Shown in pieces: positions 39,926 through 53,101 of a stretch of 64,000 bases of DNA (its first letter is position 1; every line of letters starts with the position of its first letter). Both the position numbers and the translations under genes were made by a program. The DNA comes from Phymorhynchus buccinoides. Its lineage: Eukaryota > Mollusca > Gastropoda > Neogastropoda > Raphitomidae. The notes under the pieces are model-generated. The model saw only the letters and a program-made list of their open reading frames with translations. It had not been told where the DNA came from and made no database searches. The stretch is taken from the NCBI GenBank assembly GCA_017654935.2, contig CM065687.1:14634203-14698202 (forward strand), given 5' to 3'.

Positions 39926-40131
39926 AGCGCTGATTTTACTCGGCTATACATTTGAGTTGTGGTAAACATTTTATTTAACTGTCTTGCAAGGAAGGCTACG
40001 TTTGCCTCTACATTAGATATGTAATTTACCGCATTTTCCGGGCTATAAGCCTACTACTATTTTTCTTCAACTTTTGACCTCTGCGGCTAAAACAACGATT
40101 GCGGCTAATTTGTGAATATTTCCCCTTTTCG
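39926..40131. other. Downstream flank of gene 1
   Basis: Contains one CGGGCTATAAGCC-like element end (taccgcattttccgggctat, 40029). No clear polyadenylation signal identified. Confidence 0.4.
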
Positions 40132-40285
40132 TAGATGATAGAAAGCAAAGGGAAAAGGCAGAGTCAAAGAGAGTGGCAGATTAGAGGAAGTTGCAAGCAC
40201 ATAACTTTAAGAAGGTGGGGGAACTATTTGTATGAAAGACGCACCCCCCCGCCCCAGTATCCCCACGGGGATACTCGTGGAGGGG
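40132..40285 (-). mobile_element. Family A repeat
   Basis: aaagcaaagggaaaaggcag agtcaa through gtatccccacggggat. Confidence 0.75.
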
Positions 40286-40470
40286 GCGGGGTCGTCCAGC
40301 TCCCTGTATGGAGGCACGAGGCATCCACCCACTGCCCGGCAAGGTGGGTGATTTCTCAGAACATTTTCCTCAAAGTTGGTTTGCATAAATGTGTTTCCAC
40401 TTGCGCAGATGTCAACAAAGCGATGATGTTTTAACAAAGAAAAGTCTGCAGAGGCTGACAGTGGTCTTAA

Positions 40471-40700
40471 AGACACACTGACGCACCACGATTAAGTCCC
40501 TTGTTTTTTTCTGGGTAGCTGTGCCCCACATGCAAATGCCCTCAACTTCAAATTGAGGCTGCTCTTTAAAACGATGTTTCGTTTTTTGAACTTGGGGGCA
40601 TTTGTATGGGAGTTAAACCTGGTCATAGCAAGATTTCTTACCAGCTATAAGAGGGAAAACACGTGAAACCCGTGATTGTGACTCGTGATCTGGTGGGTCT
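40471..40700. mobile_element. TTAA-flanked MITE, AAGACCCACCA family
   Basis: ttaa then agacacactgacgcaccacg; right end gatctggtgggtct then ttaa. Contains an inner hairpin around aatgccctcaacttcaaatt. Confidence 0.75.
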
Positions 40701-40799
40701 TTAAGGTCTCTGTACACGTTAACATTATTCAAAAATATATCTATTTCCCCATGGCAACAGTGTTAGGCCGCTCATAATATGACTTACAACTCACTGTGT

Positions 40800-41281
40800 T
40801 GCCTTGGGGAAATAATAATGATAATAATAATAATAGTTGATAGCATTTCTATAGCGCATTTCTATAATTATTTTACACTCAAGGCACTTCCATTCACTGA
40901 TACACTCGCAGTCACACAAGACATTATTACCCAATCATTCACCCAGGTACACGATCAAGAAGGAAAAATGTACAAACCGAATGAGCTTTGAAAGTAGTGA
41001 GTCTTGAATTTAGCTTTGAAACTAGAGATAGTTGGTTCATGGCGGAGATTGAGTGGGAGGGAATTCCAAACAGCAGGGGCACTGAAACTGAAACTGCAGT
41101 CACCAAATGATTTTAGAGTTGTTTTTGGAACTTTCAGAAGTTTTGTGTTTGAGGACCTGAGTAAACGGGAAGGAGTGTAGGTGTGAAGAGCACTGGAGAG
41201 GTAAGGCGGAAGGGTCTGTTCAAAGTGACGGAAGGATAGAACAGCCAGCTTATACTGAAATACCGTTAGCGTCTTTTGCAT
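40800..41281 (-). mobile_element. LINE reverse-transcriptase C-terminus
   Basis: Minus strand reads YKLAVLSFRHFEQTLPPYLS then TPSRLLRSSNTKLL and FSAPAVWNSLPLNLRH, a CR1-like ORF2 end, with an (ATT)n tail at 40805-40835. Confidence 0.8.
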
Positions 41282-42010
41282 GCAAAGTTTGCTTTAGATT
41301 TGTGCCTGAAGTTTGATGACACAGACATTGAACGCATGCCTGAAGTGACACTGCTTTTAGTTTGGCTGAGTTGAAAGCTGTATAAGCATCATCATTCTAT
41401 TTGTTTATTGAATTCATTAATTTCTTTCTTTTTTTCTTCTTTTTTTCAACAATCTGAAGAAAAGTCGTCGGAAAATATACAATTAAAACCATTAAGAGCA
41501 TCCGGCAGAAATTTGCAGGCTTCAAATCGCAGCACTAGAAGAATCGGATTCCTGTCTAAATGTTTGATAGTTATAGATGTGTATGTGGCATAGTTATGTC
41601 ATTCGTTAGTGCTTTGCAAAAATTGTAATGGAAACTTACCATTGCGGATGGCCATTTCATTTCCAGTCAGGTTTGTCAATGTTTCGTGATTTTCTGTGTT
41701 GTGAATGCAACTTGTAAGGTTGTGTGTTTATTGTTAGTGGATACTGGTGTGCATTGAACATAAAAAGATGTGCCTTGATCAGAATTTGATTTCAGGTAGA
41801 AAATCTTAAATCATGCTGAATAAGAATAAGCCTGTTCATTTTTTTTTTCTCTTGTGTGTGTGTGAGTGGTGTTGACCTTCAAAACATTTCTTGAATTGCA
41901 AGCGAGATGAGGGTGGATGGAGGAGTGGATGGATAAGGAAGTTCAATAATGTTGGTTGTTTTTTTCACTATGGCTCATTTGTGTTTGGTTTTGTAGTCAG
42001 ACACAATGAC
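41282..42010. other. Intergenic stretch, nothing recognised
   Basis: AT-rich. No coding, RNA or repeat family signature seen. Confidence 0.4.
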
Positions 42011-42011
42011 T

Positions 42012-42429
42012 ATATGTGACCCAGCACCACGAAAGGGACATTAAGTCGCTGGGCTAATTTCTCACAACAGGCTTGCAAAGTCAAAAGTATAATTGTTTGG
42101 TCAATTTTGAGTTACGAGTATTTTGTGTTCTCGAATATCTTATTTTTCATATTTATAAAGGATAATCTTTAATACGGTCTCTAAATGGTCTTATAAGTGT
42201 TTTAAAATGAGTAGGTCAATGCATTTTCTTCAGCTAGGCTAGACTTTAGAGTGTTTTCTCAAAATGGCCTACACTCACCCTACCACATTTAATTCTGGAA
42301 TGGAAAAAGATACAAGAATGGTCCGTGTATCACTAGAAAGAGAATTGTCTGAAGTTTTTAAATGAATAATGTTCTCAGAATGGTCAGTTTGACACTTAAT
42401 GTCCCTTTCGTGGTGCTGGGTCACATATA
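42012..42429. mobile_element. TIR element, GTGACCCAGCACCACGAAAG family
   Basis: tatatgtgacccagcaccac gaaaggg at the left and the inverted ccctttcgtggtgctgggtc acatata at the right: about 30-bp TIRs. No transposase. Confidence 0.85.
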
Positions 42430-42609
42430 TACTGTCCACAAAAAACCTGCATACTTTTTCAAAAGTCGTTTCCGTCATTGTATTGCTGCATGCATATCCC
42501 CCCAACTCGAAACTACTGAAAGCGTTCTCCTGCTGGTCCTCTGAGTTGTTGTCTTCTGAGTTGATATCATCAGTTGAATTGTGAACTCTGTTTAACAGAC
42601 TGTTGTATA

Positions 42610-43012
42610 TTTGGTATTTGGTATATTCTAGTCACAGAGACTTATCTCTGTGAAATTCGGGCTGCTCTTCCCTGGAGAATGTGTCGCCGCAAGTGCAGCG
42701 CCTACCCTTTTTTTTTGGGGGGGGGGCACAGGGTGAGGAGGGTGTGTGGGCACACTTGGAAAACCTAGCTATCAATTTGGCCATGCCAGGCAGCGGGATT
42801 TCTCCCTTCTCTTACCGACTTTCAACTGCCGTGGGATTTTTACATGCATAAAGTGCACGGGTCAGACTAGCTTTAAGCCCCGACATTCAGTTCGATTTTC
42901 CTGTCGAACTAGAAAGAAAGGGCGAGGCCGGGATTCGAACCCGTGTCACTCACGTTGCAGACACGCATTACATTTGTCAGGCGAACGTCTTAACCACTCT
43001 GCCACCTTTCTC
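42610..43012 (-). mobile_element. tRNA-derived SINE, near full length
   Basis: Reverse strand starts ggtggcagagtggttaagac (A-box-like), then gggttcgaatcccgg (B box), a body and a tail ending in the tcacagagacttatctctgt palindrome. RNA polymerase III type promoter in the head. Confidence 0.85.
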
Positions 43013-43270
43013 TCTAGTTCCCAATTCAACTGATGATATCAACAACAGCCACCCCTTTTACAGCCAGTCGCTCTGGGTTGACAAAGATCAACAGTAGCTG
43101 ATCGAAATCCACAAGGCATTTTTCTTTTTTTTTCTGTTTCTTTTCTTTGACTCCGAGCGAGTAGGAACCAAAAACTAACAGGAGGTCAGTAGACTTCTTT
43201 TTTTCGTCTGTTGGGCATTTAGGTTCTGCCTTTGAATATTGATGACCATGGCTTCATCAATTTAGATTTA

Positions 43271-43464
43271 GGCCGTGTACACACATAAGCGAAGATTCCA
43301 TGTGGAAATCCCATGCGCAATCCCTAAATAAGTGGAAGAAAGAAGGGTAACAAAATTACGGATTAGGGAAAATTTGGACATGTGCACCAATCTTTTTCCT
43401 TCTTTTTTTTAAAGCTTATTTGCGGGTTTCCGCACGGAATCTCCACATATGTGTGTACGCGGCC
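43271..43464. mobile_element. PIF/Harbinger-like MITE, TTA target
   Basis: tta then ggccgtgtacacacataagc; right end atgtgtgtacgcggcc then tta; inner cctaaataagtgg shared with 26228-26410. Confidence 0.75.
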
Positions 43465-43761
43465 TTATGTGTGGCATGTTTCGATCAGTATAGATTTGTC
43501 TGTCAGTGAGTTTTATCTGCTGTAATTTTGGTGCGCACAATATTTTTGTTCTTTTTTAAATGGCAACGCTATTCTGTATTAGGTTTATTCGATAGGGCCG
43601 TTAGGTTCTGGGTGGTTTAAGTATCGGTTTTTTTTTCTCTTTCTCTTGACATCCTATGTCATCCTATTGACGGTTATGATGCATTACAAACAGGGGTTTC
43701 CGGTATAGAAATCAATCTGTAAGTAAACGCTGCCCAGACAGGTTTTGTCTGTCAGACTTAA

Positions 43762-43992
43762 CCCTTTCAACGCCAGCCATTTTTCAGCTAAAACTTTCCA
43801 TTACACTTACCTGGGTATAGAAAAGATTCTGTTTGCAATATTGGGGATTCCTCTGTGACATGCATAAAATAGGACATATCATTACTTCCCAAAATTAAGA
43901 ACATAAGGTCACTGGACCCTCATTTGGTGCCTTTCAGTGACGTGGGTGTTCAATCATTGTGGTGCCAAGAGGCGACAGTGGCGATGAAAGGG
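43762..43992. mobile_element. CCCTTTCAACGCCA MITE, reverse
   Basis: ttaa then ccctttcaacgccagccatt; right end gcgatgaaaggg. Confidence 0.8.
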
Positions 43993-44145
43993 TTCAGTAA
44001 TGTAAGGATGCAGGGACACGCTCACAACAGTCAACACTTTTTATTTGGTGAATTTTAGCTATGTCAATATTATAGCACCACACCCTTATTGCAGCAGTTA
44101 CGCTATGCCTGTTGAAGAGCATGCTTCGTTTGTTCAGAAGTTTAA

Positions 44146-44531
44146 CTCATTCGCATCGCAACGATTTTGAATTATTAAAAAAACTCACAAATCACTCCAG
44201 CCATACACACAAACAAAACATACATAAACAAAAGGAGAAATGAAAGATGACTACAGGTTTTTACTTCAGGTGTAGACATAGGGAAGTGGTAGATCAGACT
44301 ATTTTATATATAGAGAGAGAGACTTTATATAGAAAAACTCTCCGCATCAATTGGTTTCCCAACAAGAAACCACTACAAAAGCAAAGTCAGTGGCAAAATT
44401 GTGGTCTAATGGAGCAAAACGAGTTTAGAAGATCTGTGCACACAGATTTACTTCCCTTGAAGCAAATGTATCAAATTGACAGCTATTTATTGATTCCGCA
44501 CGTACATGGCTGGAACGACTTGAATGAGTGA
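44146..44531. mobile_element. MITE, TCGCATCGCAACG family
   Basis: ttaa then ctcattcgcatcgcaacgat; right end acgacttgaatgagtgaa. Almost colinear with 37355-37730. Confidence 0.75.
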
Positions 44532-45068
44532 AGGCTTGTGTGGTTCAAAGGAAAGAAAAACATTAATTTTGATGTGATCCTTTTCTTTCTTGTTCTGTAA
44601 TTAAGTAGAAAATATGCATTCCATTTGTCATCATATCACACTTTACTTAGTTTTGTGAGCTGTATGTATTATCATGCTTGTTTTGTTGTTGTTTGTTTTT
44701 TCTCGCCTTAGATTAAAACAAAGATATTTTTACATTTGTTATGAACATTTAGCGACTTTCCACTTAAGTAAATTAAACTTGGTTGAAGAAATCATTTATC
44801 ATACAGAATTTATTTTTGTTCTACTTAGCAATCAATACCAATTTTCAGACCTGATCTGTTGTGCACAAATTTGATTCTCTCTCTCTCTCTCTGTTGAAAA
44901 ATGGTTATTCTATGTCAATACTTTTACCGTTGTAAAATAAAGGTTCATTATCATTATCTCTCTCTCTGTCATACACAGAGTTGCAAATTTTAAAAGACAG
45001 CAATGTGTTCATAGTTTGCCCATTTTTATATTAACTATTTATCACTGCTGATATGCGAAAGAAATATC
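44532..45068. other. Intergenic stretch with CT microsatellites
   Basis: (CT)n at 44876-44892 and 44958-44970 flanking a short LINE-like tail (gttgtaaaataaaggttcat). Otherwise nothing recognised. Confidence 0.4.
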
Positions 45069-45069
45069 T

Positions 45070-45245
45070 ACCATATTTTACGGACTATAAGGCGATACTT
45101 TTTTTTCCTAGACTAAGACCCCTGCGCCTTATAATGTGACTGATAATATAGTAAGAAACTATAACAGCAAAGTCTGAATTTTTTGGTAAAATTTGGGGGG
45201 TGCGCCTTATAATCAGGTGCACCTTGTAGTCCGTAGAATATGGTA
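45070..45245. mobile_element. CGGACTATAAG-family MITE
   Basis: accatattttacggactata aggcg and ccttgtagtccgtagaatat ggta form inverted ends. Confidence 0.8.
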
Positions 45246-45629
45246 CTTCCCCAACAACTGTTTTAAAGTTTTAAAATCATCGTTTTATTTGTTTATATCT
45301 TTTTGTAAATACTTTGGTGTTTTAAAAACAATATTAATCTGTCCCATTTGTTGTCTGTGATATATCTTAAAATCAGTTTTTATTGTCACCATTAACAGCT
45401 GTTAACTTCTAATCAATGTACACTATCATAGTTGTTTACTATTGATCCATCTGAGGCGTACGTTTTTGTCCATTAAGTAAAATGTTTCCACTATTTTAAA
45501 CATCTCTTTATGGAGATCCTCAAGAAGTATTTTTATTGGAACATAGTTATAAATAGGAACATAGTTGAAATGTTCGTGTAGGGACAGGTCCAATTTTAAG
45601 TTTTGGATGCTTTCTGGTTGTATTTCTGT

Positions 45630-46905
45630 TATGGTCCGAGTGATTTATTGAATGTATGTGAAGCTGAATGCCAATCAATTGTTTAGTATGTCCGAGTGAT
45701 TTATTGAATGTATGTAAAACTGAATGCCAATCAATTGTTTAGTATGTCTGAGTGATTTATTGAATGTATGTGAAGCTGAATGCCAATCATTTGTGTGTTA
45801 TGTCTGAGTGATTTATTGAATGTATGTGAAGCTGAATGCCAATCATTTGTGTGTTATGTCTTCAGTGATTTACTGAATGTATGTGAAGCTGAATGCCAAT
45901 CATTTGTGTATTATGTCTGAGTGATTTATTGAATGTATGTGAAGCTGAATGCCAATCATTTGTGTGTTATGTCTGAGTGATTTACTGAATGTATGTGAAG
46001 AAGCTGAATGCCAATCATTTGTGTATTATGTCTGAGTGATTTATTGAATGTATGTGAAGCTGAATGCCAATCATTTGTGTGTTATGTCTTCAGTGATTTA
46101 CTGAATGTATGTGAAGCTGAATGCCAATCATTTGTGTATTATGTCTGAGTGATTTATTGAATGTATCTGAAGCTGAATGCCAATCATTTGTGTGTTATGT
46201 CTTCAGTGATTTACTGAATGTATGTGAAGCTGAATGCCAATCATTTGTGTGTTATGTCTTCAGTGATTTACTGAATGTATGTGAAGAAGCTGAATGCCAA
46301 TCATTTGTGTATTATGTCTTCAGTGATTTACTGAATGTATGTGAAGCTGAATGCCAATCATTTGTGTGTTATGTCTTCAGTGATTTACTGAATGTATGTG
46401 AAGCTGAATGCCAATCATTTGTGTGTTATGTCTTCAGTGATTTACTGAATGTATGTGAAGAAGCTGAATGCCAATCATTTGTGTATTATGTCTGAGTGAT
46501 TTATTGAATGTATGTGAAGCTGAATGCCAATCATTTGTGTGATGTCTGACTGATTTATTGAATGTATGTGAAGCTGAATGCCTATCATTTGTGTATTATG
46601 TCTTAGTGATTTATTGAATGTATGTGAAGCTGAATTCATGCCAAGCATTTGTGTATTATGTCTGAGTGATTTATTGAATGTATGTGAAGCTGAATTCATG
46701 CCAATCATTTGTGTATTATGTCTTAGTGATTTATTGAATGTATGTGAAGCTGAATTCATGCCAAGCATTTGTGTATTATGTCTGAGTGATTTATTGAATG
46801 TATGTGAAGCTGAATGCCTATCATTTGTGTATTATGTCTTAGTGATTTATTGAATGTATGTGAAGCTGAATTCATGCCAAGCATTTGTGTATTATGTCTA
46901 GATGA
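45630..46905 (+). repeat. Minisatellite, 56-bp unit, about 22 copies
   Basis: Unit gtctgagtgatttattgaat plus gtatgtgaagctgaatgcca plus atcatttgtgtgttat, with 57-, 59- and 60-bp variants (tcttcagtg, gaagaag, gaattcatgcc). Variant order suggests higher-order blocks. Confidence 0.9.
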
Positions 46906-46929
46906 CACAACTAGAAAACAACATCAAAA

Positions 46930-46985
46930 CCACACACACACACGCACACGCACACGCACACGCACACACACACACACACACACAG
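46930..46985. repeat. CA microsatellite
   Basis: (CACACG)n and (CA)n. Confidence 0.9.
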
Positions 46986-47284
46986 CATGTGTGAATAGTC
47001 CCACAATTTTGTTTTAATTTTATGGGAAGCCTTTGATCAATGTAAATTTGTGTTGTTGGTTTTTTTTTTTTTTTAAACCATGTCAGAAAACCATGAACAA
47101 GGATTGCAAAAACTGTTGACGTTCATGAATATGTATGAATTAAGCAAGATACATAATTCTGGGTGTTTGAAAGTGTAATAAAAAAAAAAAATGAGGATTG
47201 TAAATAAACGACGACATTGAGGATGGTTATCAAGTTTCGTGTTTGAATCATTTGAATGTTTTAAACTTTATTTTCAATTGCATC

Positions 47285-47435
47285 CTCTGAAGTCCAGTGT
47301 GTGGCTGGCCATGTGGCGGGGTAATAAAAAAAAACCGGCCACACACGTAATGTTCTCATCCCTAGCTGGTGCATTTGTACCATAGTGTTCAAGTGCTTTG
47401 GCTGTTGGGATGATCCCTGGAGTCTTAAGCCAGGG
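47285..47435. mobile_element. Family F repeat, reverse
   Basis: gtgtggctggccatgtggcg and ttgggatgatccctggagtc. Confidence 0.7.
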
Positions 47436-48620
47436 TACAACTACATTTTCAATTGCAAACTAAATCTGATGTTTTTTTATTTTATTATCATACTTTGATA
47501 AATTAGAATGGGGCCTATTCTCAATCCATTCATTCTATCCACTCTTCTGTATAAAAATACAAAGACCTTTTTGATTTGAATGATTTATTTGTTGTTTCCC
47601 TCCTCAATTGATAACGTTTTTATTTCAGTTTTTAAAGATTGCAAACTTATTTAAATATGCAAACAAACCGAAAACTGATTACCATGTTTTTCACACATTA
47701 TTAATAAATTTCACATCAAAACATAAATAAGGAAATATGATATGATCAAAACTTCACAAGAAAATGATATCAAAATTATATGATACAACTGACATAACCA
47801 TAACACATTCTGAACAAATGCCAAAGATGTCAATATTCTATTTAAAATATAATATAGATACAATATGATTTAAACAAACAGCAAAATAAAAGGTACCGTC
47901 TTAAAGTATGATACAATGACATAATGCATTTCTAAATGAACAGTAACCGTTGCTGTCTTAAATACTCTTGTAACACTTTATGCAAAACTTTTAACAATGA
48001 ACATTGTAACAACATATGCAGTTTGCCAACTTGCTCAAAGACGCATGTTTTTGGACCCACATACAGGCTGATGAGTTTTATATGGTAGATTCCACTGAAA
48101 TTAGTGATTTATACAGTTTTACCCTCTCTGGAAACCAAGGAATAGGGAGATAGGGAGCTCTATAAAAACTAGGAAAGTACAGCAGTTTATATCCCCCCTC
48201 AAAAGAGGCTGGTAAGAATGAAGAGTTAATTCGGATTAAGGATATCATCCAAAAAGTAAACCCTGACAACAATACAAGCGCAAGGTCAGTCATTTGGCTC
48301 TGAAACCCTAAGGCGTACACTGCAAGAATTTAGATGGTTCCATGGCAGTGTCAAAATATTCACAAACACACTGCTACCATGACTGCTTCCGTTTCTACTC
48401 TCAGAACGAAATGGGCGTTGAGTTTCATAAATAATTAAACACATAAATAGATGAATAAATAAATAAATAAGTAAACTAACACATGACAGAAACACAGTCA
48501 TTGGCAAATAATGGCAGTGTCAAATGTTTCACAAAACCCGTTACAACTATGTCTGTCATTATTTCCACTTTTTTGTAAGGAAAGTATTCTTAGAAATAAA
48601 ATGTACAAACAAATAACTTC
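47436..48620. other. Intergenic stretch, nothing recognised
   Basis: AT-rich; short open frames have no family resemblance. Confidence 0.4.
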
Positions 48621-48906
48621 TTCTGCGATCACTCAGACAGTTTCCTGTCAATTATGCTGCCGTTATCCGCCTAACTAAGAAATAGTTAGGCCCAGCAAGT
48701 CCGACTTCGGCTGGAGGAAATCTTTTTGAAAGTGTTTCTTGAAACAGGCAGGAGAATGGACAGGAAAGGCAGAAAGATAGTAGATGACGGTAAGCAATGG
48801 GAAAAGGCAGAGTCAAAGAGAGTGATAGATTAGAGGAAGTTACAAGCAACAGAACTTCCAGAAGGTGGAACGATTTATACAAAAGACCCCCCGGTATCCC
48901 CATGGG
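48621..48906 (-). mobile_element. Family A repeat, full-length reverse copy
   Basis: cttctgcgatcactcagaca through cccggtatccccatgggg, colinear with 56462-56788 reversed. Confidence 0.8.
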
Positions 48907-48981
48907 GGGAAAGAAACAAATAAATGAATAAATAGATAAATATTTATACGTTTGAGTATACATACTATTCACAGACACATT

Positions 48982-49814
48982 TACCGTAATTTTCGGACTA
49001 TAAGGCGATATTGTTTTTTCCAATTTTGACCAATGCGCCTGATAAACGAGGGTGCCCTATTAGTGAACAAAAATCGTCAGAAGAGAGGAAACGATGGCTT
49101 GTACCCATGTGTCGTCATATCCGGCCACAAGGAGCGCTCCATAGTATGGGAGACCACCATCTTAGTCAGTAACTTACTTTGAAAAATGCCCGATCGATGC
49201 TGTTTACACGTTTAAATTCTGATCGTTTCTCAGCCTTTTGGCTAAGACAGTGATTCAGGAACATAAATTTTTGTTTATACCCTGGTTGGTTTGTTCAGCC
49301 CGTCGTACATGGCGAAAGCCGATACGCGACGTTAAACTGAACTTCCATCCTGTTTACACACAAATCTGACTAAGATGGCGACACTTTCGTTGGAAGGGTC
49401 GAGATGCGCACGCAGGTGGGCGGGAGCCATCGCTGTACTCAGTACAGTCTACTGTGAGTCACAACATCGAAAGAAGTCATGAGTCGCCGATACGACGAAT
49501 ACTCACATTAAAATGCTTCAAAATCCCTATTATCGTCCGAGATGTTGTCCAACAGATGCCATAACCCTTAATTGGATGTAAAAACCATAATTCTACCAGT
49601 TTTCGCGAAGAAACGTCCAACCACAACAACCGGAAGTCGCTTTGAAAGGGGAGCCAACTCTCGTTTATGACAGCAGTAATGGCGGTCGGCGAGCATTTAC
49701 AGGACGTGTACGAGCTTCAAACTTTGACTTTCTTTTGCGAGGTGTATAAACTTTACTTTAATTTTTTTCAGATTTTTCTTGAAAATTGCCCTGTTCGTCT
49801 TAGAAAAATATGGT
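48982..49814. mobile_element. Long CGGACTATAAG-family element
   Basis: taccgtaattttcggactat aaggcg at the left; cgtcttagaaaaatatggta at the right; the interior matches 8960-9583 with an extra segment of about 200 bp (49090-49430). Confidence 0.75.
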
Positions 49815-50329
49815 AATGTTCATTGTAAGAGAACTCAATGTAAATACCATGTCGAATCCATAGCAGCCAATAAATACAATCTGAATGGGGGGAAAAGACA
49901 AAAGAGAGACGACAAAAATCACTTTTGGTTTCACATATGATGTATAAAGACCCAGGAAACCGTCACATTCAAAATCCTTTGGAGAATCCTCTTTTTCACA
50001 CTCTGCTCCTTCAGTCTGGAATGGCTTACCACACAGTGTTCACCATTCTTCCACAAGGTTTGTAAAGAATGTCCAGTTAAAAAGTCTGACAAACTCGCTA
50101 TATTTTTGCATTATTTCAGGAAAGAAAAGAAACGTACCCAAATATCTCTCTAATTAAAGCAAGCATCGTTGAAATTAAATTTGTCTTGCACGCAAAAAAA
50201 AAAATCACCAAAGCTTCTTGAGCCCATACATTTATGCAAAAATTGTAAATAAAACTACAGGAAAATTGAGCATACATGTACGTAAGATTTGTTTGACACT
50301 CTTTTAGTAATAAACATTCATACATGATT
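49815..50329. other. Intergenic stretch, nothing recognised
   Basis: No gene or repeat signature identified. Confidence 0.4.
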
Positions 50330-50605
50330 CAGACCAGTTGACATAAGCTAGAACACCAAGGCTACATCAAAATGTTATGTTCTGCATGGTTGTGAGGGGG
50401 TTGTCTTAAAACATGACAAGCTCCCAGCATAACATCATCAGTCTAAAATCCTCCGAAGTCGGAGTGTGGCTGCCCACGTGGCGGGGTAATAAAAAAAACT
50501 GGTCACATGTGTAATGTTCTCATCCCATAGCTGGTGCATTTGTGCCATAGTGTTCAAGTGCTTCAGCTGTTGGGGGTGATCCCTGGAGTCTTTAAGCCAG
50601 GGTAA
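50330..50605. mobile_element. Family F repeat, reverse
   Basis: agctagaacaccaaggctac, ggagtgtggctgcccacgtg and tccctggagtctttaagcca. Confidence 0.75.
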
Positions 50606-50874
50606 GACAACATACACAATAATTATGACAGCTAAATGATATTGATTTGTTGTTGCTTAATGCATAAGATCAACAAATTTGAAACGCTTCAACGTGTTCT
50701 AAGCTACTAATAAAAGATTACCAGATCACAGTAAAATGAAAGGAAAGTGGAGGCTTTATGCGTAAACAACCCAGCTTTAATCAACGTCTTTACTGCCTGT
50801 GTAAGAATACTAATTGTGAACTTGCATCAGTTAGGTACACAGCGAGGGTAAATGAAATTTACCCTGGCACGGAT

Positions 50875-51196
50875 ATTTTTGTTGGTATTTGGCATATTCT
50901 AGTCACCGAGACTTTTCTCTGTGAAATTTGTGCTGCTCTCCCCTGGAGAGCGCGTTGCCGCAAGAGCAGAGCCTATCCAATTTTTTTATTATTTTTATTT
51001 TTGGGGGGCACAGGGTGAGGAGGGGCGGGGGGGACACACTTGGAAAACCTAGCTATCAATTTGGCCGTACCAGGCAGCAGGATTTCTCCCTGCTCTTACC
51101 GACTTTCAACTGCTGTGGAATTTTACGTGCGTAAAGCGCACGGGTCAGACTAGCTTTAAGTCCCCATCCGAAGGACTGGACGTTCAGTTCGATAAT
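50875..51196 (-). mobile_element. tRNA-derived SINE, head missing
   Basis: Body and tail match 42610-42920 (tggaaaacctagctatcaat, accgactttcaactgctgtg); the tRNA-like head is absent. Confidence 0.8.
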
Positions 51197-52106
51197 GTTT
51201 AGTTCGATGATCAATGTCTTTACTGCCTGTGCAAGAATACTGATGGTGAACTTGTAAAAAGAAAATTTAACCATGGCACGGGTATGCACAATAATCACAT
51301 GTCAAATTTTTATTTTAGCCTATGGTGTAGTTTGTTTTTGGTATCATAAGTACATAGGGTGGTTGCAAAAGTCTGAACACTTGTCAGCTTAAATTATGCT
51401 TATTCTTGAATTTGCAAAATCGCTCAAAAAACATGCACACACACACACAAAACCACTGAAACGAACAGCACCAGTGAATCACTAAAACTAACATTGGTAA
51501 AAACAAAAAGGCGAATTTAAACTCCAACAAATCAGTACACGCTTAGGATACAAAATGCTCCAACGCTATTGCAAGAGAGGAGTGAAAAAGAAGCTATCAT
51601 AACATAACATCTTTATCCCCATTTTACATTTTGATGAAAGCACGTGCTCCAAACTTCCATAATTTTTTGTTGTTGCAAAAACTATGATCACAGAATATCG
51701 TTCACCAAATATTAATGAACCAAAAACATTTGCAGTGACCCATTCTCAAAACGATAAACAAGGAAGCGCTTACATAAATTGAGGGCAGATGGTCCCATAT
51801 ATATATACAAAATGACATGGTTAACAACATTGTAGTAGTAGTAGTAGTAGTAGAGTAGGGACCAAACAAGCTGTGAAGCTTTTCATGCAGTCCCATCGTT
51901 AACAATATCAGACATGTTTTTTTCCTTCCAGGTCAAGGTTTATACGGTTAAATTTTCCTAGTTATTGGTCAAAGCTTCTAAAAAATATCTATAAATTTAG
52001 TAGACTTATCAAGACGATTTTTAAATGTGTAAATTGTTACTATGTTGGTATTATGTTAAAATCACGCTAAGGAAAAAAACATGGTGTACATGACAAGTTG
52101 TGATAT
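51197..52106. other. Intergenic stretch, nothing recognised
   Basis: Contains (TAG)n at 51833-51853. No gene signature. Confidence 0.4.
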
Positions 52107-52110
52107 TTAA

Positions 52111-52769
52111 CCCTTTCACCACCAATGTCCCATTTACATATCGCAAAAATGAAAAAAAAAATGAAAGGAAGGAGTGCAGAGACCGCCCAGGGCCCCCGGT
52201 AGAGCCCCACTGGAGGATTCGGGGGGGGGGGGGGGGGGGGGGCAAGAGAGAAAGATAACGAGACAGACAGACAGTTACAATGATGGACAGAGACAGTTTT
52301 GAGTCCGATAAGCCTCGTGAAATGCTTACACTGTCTTTCAAAAACAATATGGCATCACCATGCTGTTTTCAAGATTCCCCGAGAGAGAGAGACTTCCAGG
52401 ATAGAACAACCAAGTTCAAAACGCCCCAAATCGCTTGTGGTCAATTGTTTTTCTTTTCTTTTCTCGGGTGGGGAGGATTTATAAAAAACAACATGAAGTT
52501 CAGTTTCTGGTAAACTTACAAAAACTGAAATCTGTGTAAAACTGACAGAGTTTCACCCATGCACCACATTGATGTAACGCACATTTCCCTAAAAGGCATG
52601 ACAGAAGCATGCATGGTGTTACATGCATTTGCGGGAGATGAGGAAAGGCGTTATTTGATGGAGGCTATATGGGGGATTGGCAATATTGCAGATCAGACGC
52701 CAAATTTTCATGACCCAGTTAAGTGTGACTGAATCATTTTTTGCTGAAAAGTGGTTGGCAGCGAAAGGG
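52111..52769. mobile_element. CCCTTTCACCACCA MITE, interrupted
   Basis: ttaa then ccctttcaccaccaatgtcc; right end gtggttggcagcgaaaggg. About 400 bp of foreign sequence with a G-run (52219-52242) lies within. Confidence 0.65.
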
Positions 52770-53101
52770 TAAAATCCATGTATGCATTGTATCACAATTC
52801 AAAATTAGCAGAAAACAGAAACTGGAAATACTCCATCCATCCACACACGCACGCATGCACGCACACACGCATGCACGCACACACACGCAGACACATTTAT
52901 TCAAACTTCACTCAACATAATTTTAGTATGCGTTAACAATAGCATCCATCATAAATCACAAAGGCTAATTTTATTTGTTTAAATATTAACAATAATCAAA
53001 ACGCAGTATCCTCCAATGAAAGACTTTGCCAACTCTTTGATTCACCCGGTGCCATTGTTTCATTATGTTCACATCACATCAATACAAAGCAAAATCTGTA
53101 C

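Noticed and set aside
42940..43010. Functional tRNA gene
   Set aside because: The tRNA-like head lacks a clean cloverleaf and is attached to a SINE body repeated elsewhere.
46121..46853. Tandem-repeat proteins on both strands of the 56-bp array
   Set aside because: Frames open on both strands because the unit lacks stops in some registers; typical minisatellite artefact.
45630..46905. CRISPR array
   Set aside because: Units are contiguous with no unique spacers, and this is eukaryotic DNA.
49206..49270. U2 snRNA-like start (gatcgtttctcagccttttggctaagac)
   Set aside because: Only the first about 25 bases resemble the U2 5' end; the rest of the RNA is missing and it lies inside a TIR element, so at most a retroposed fragment.
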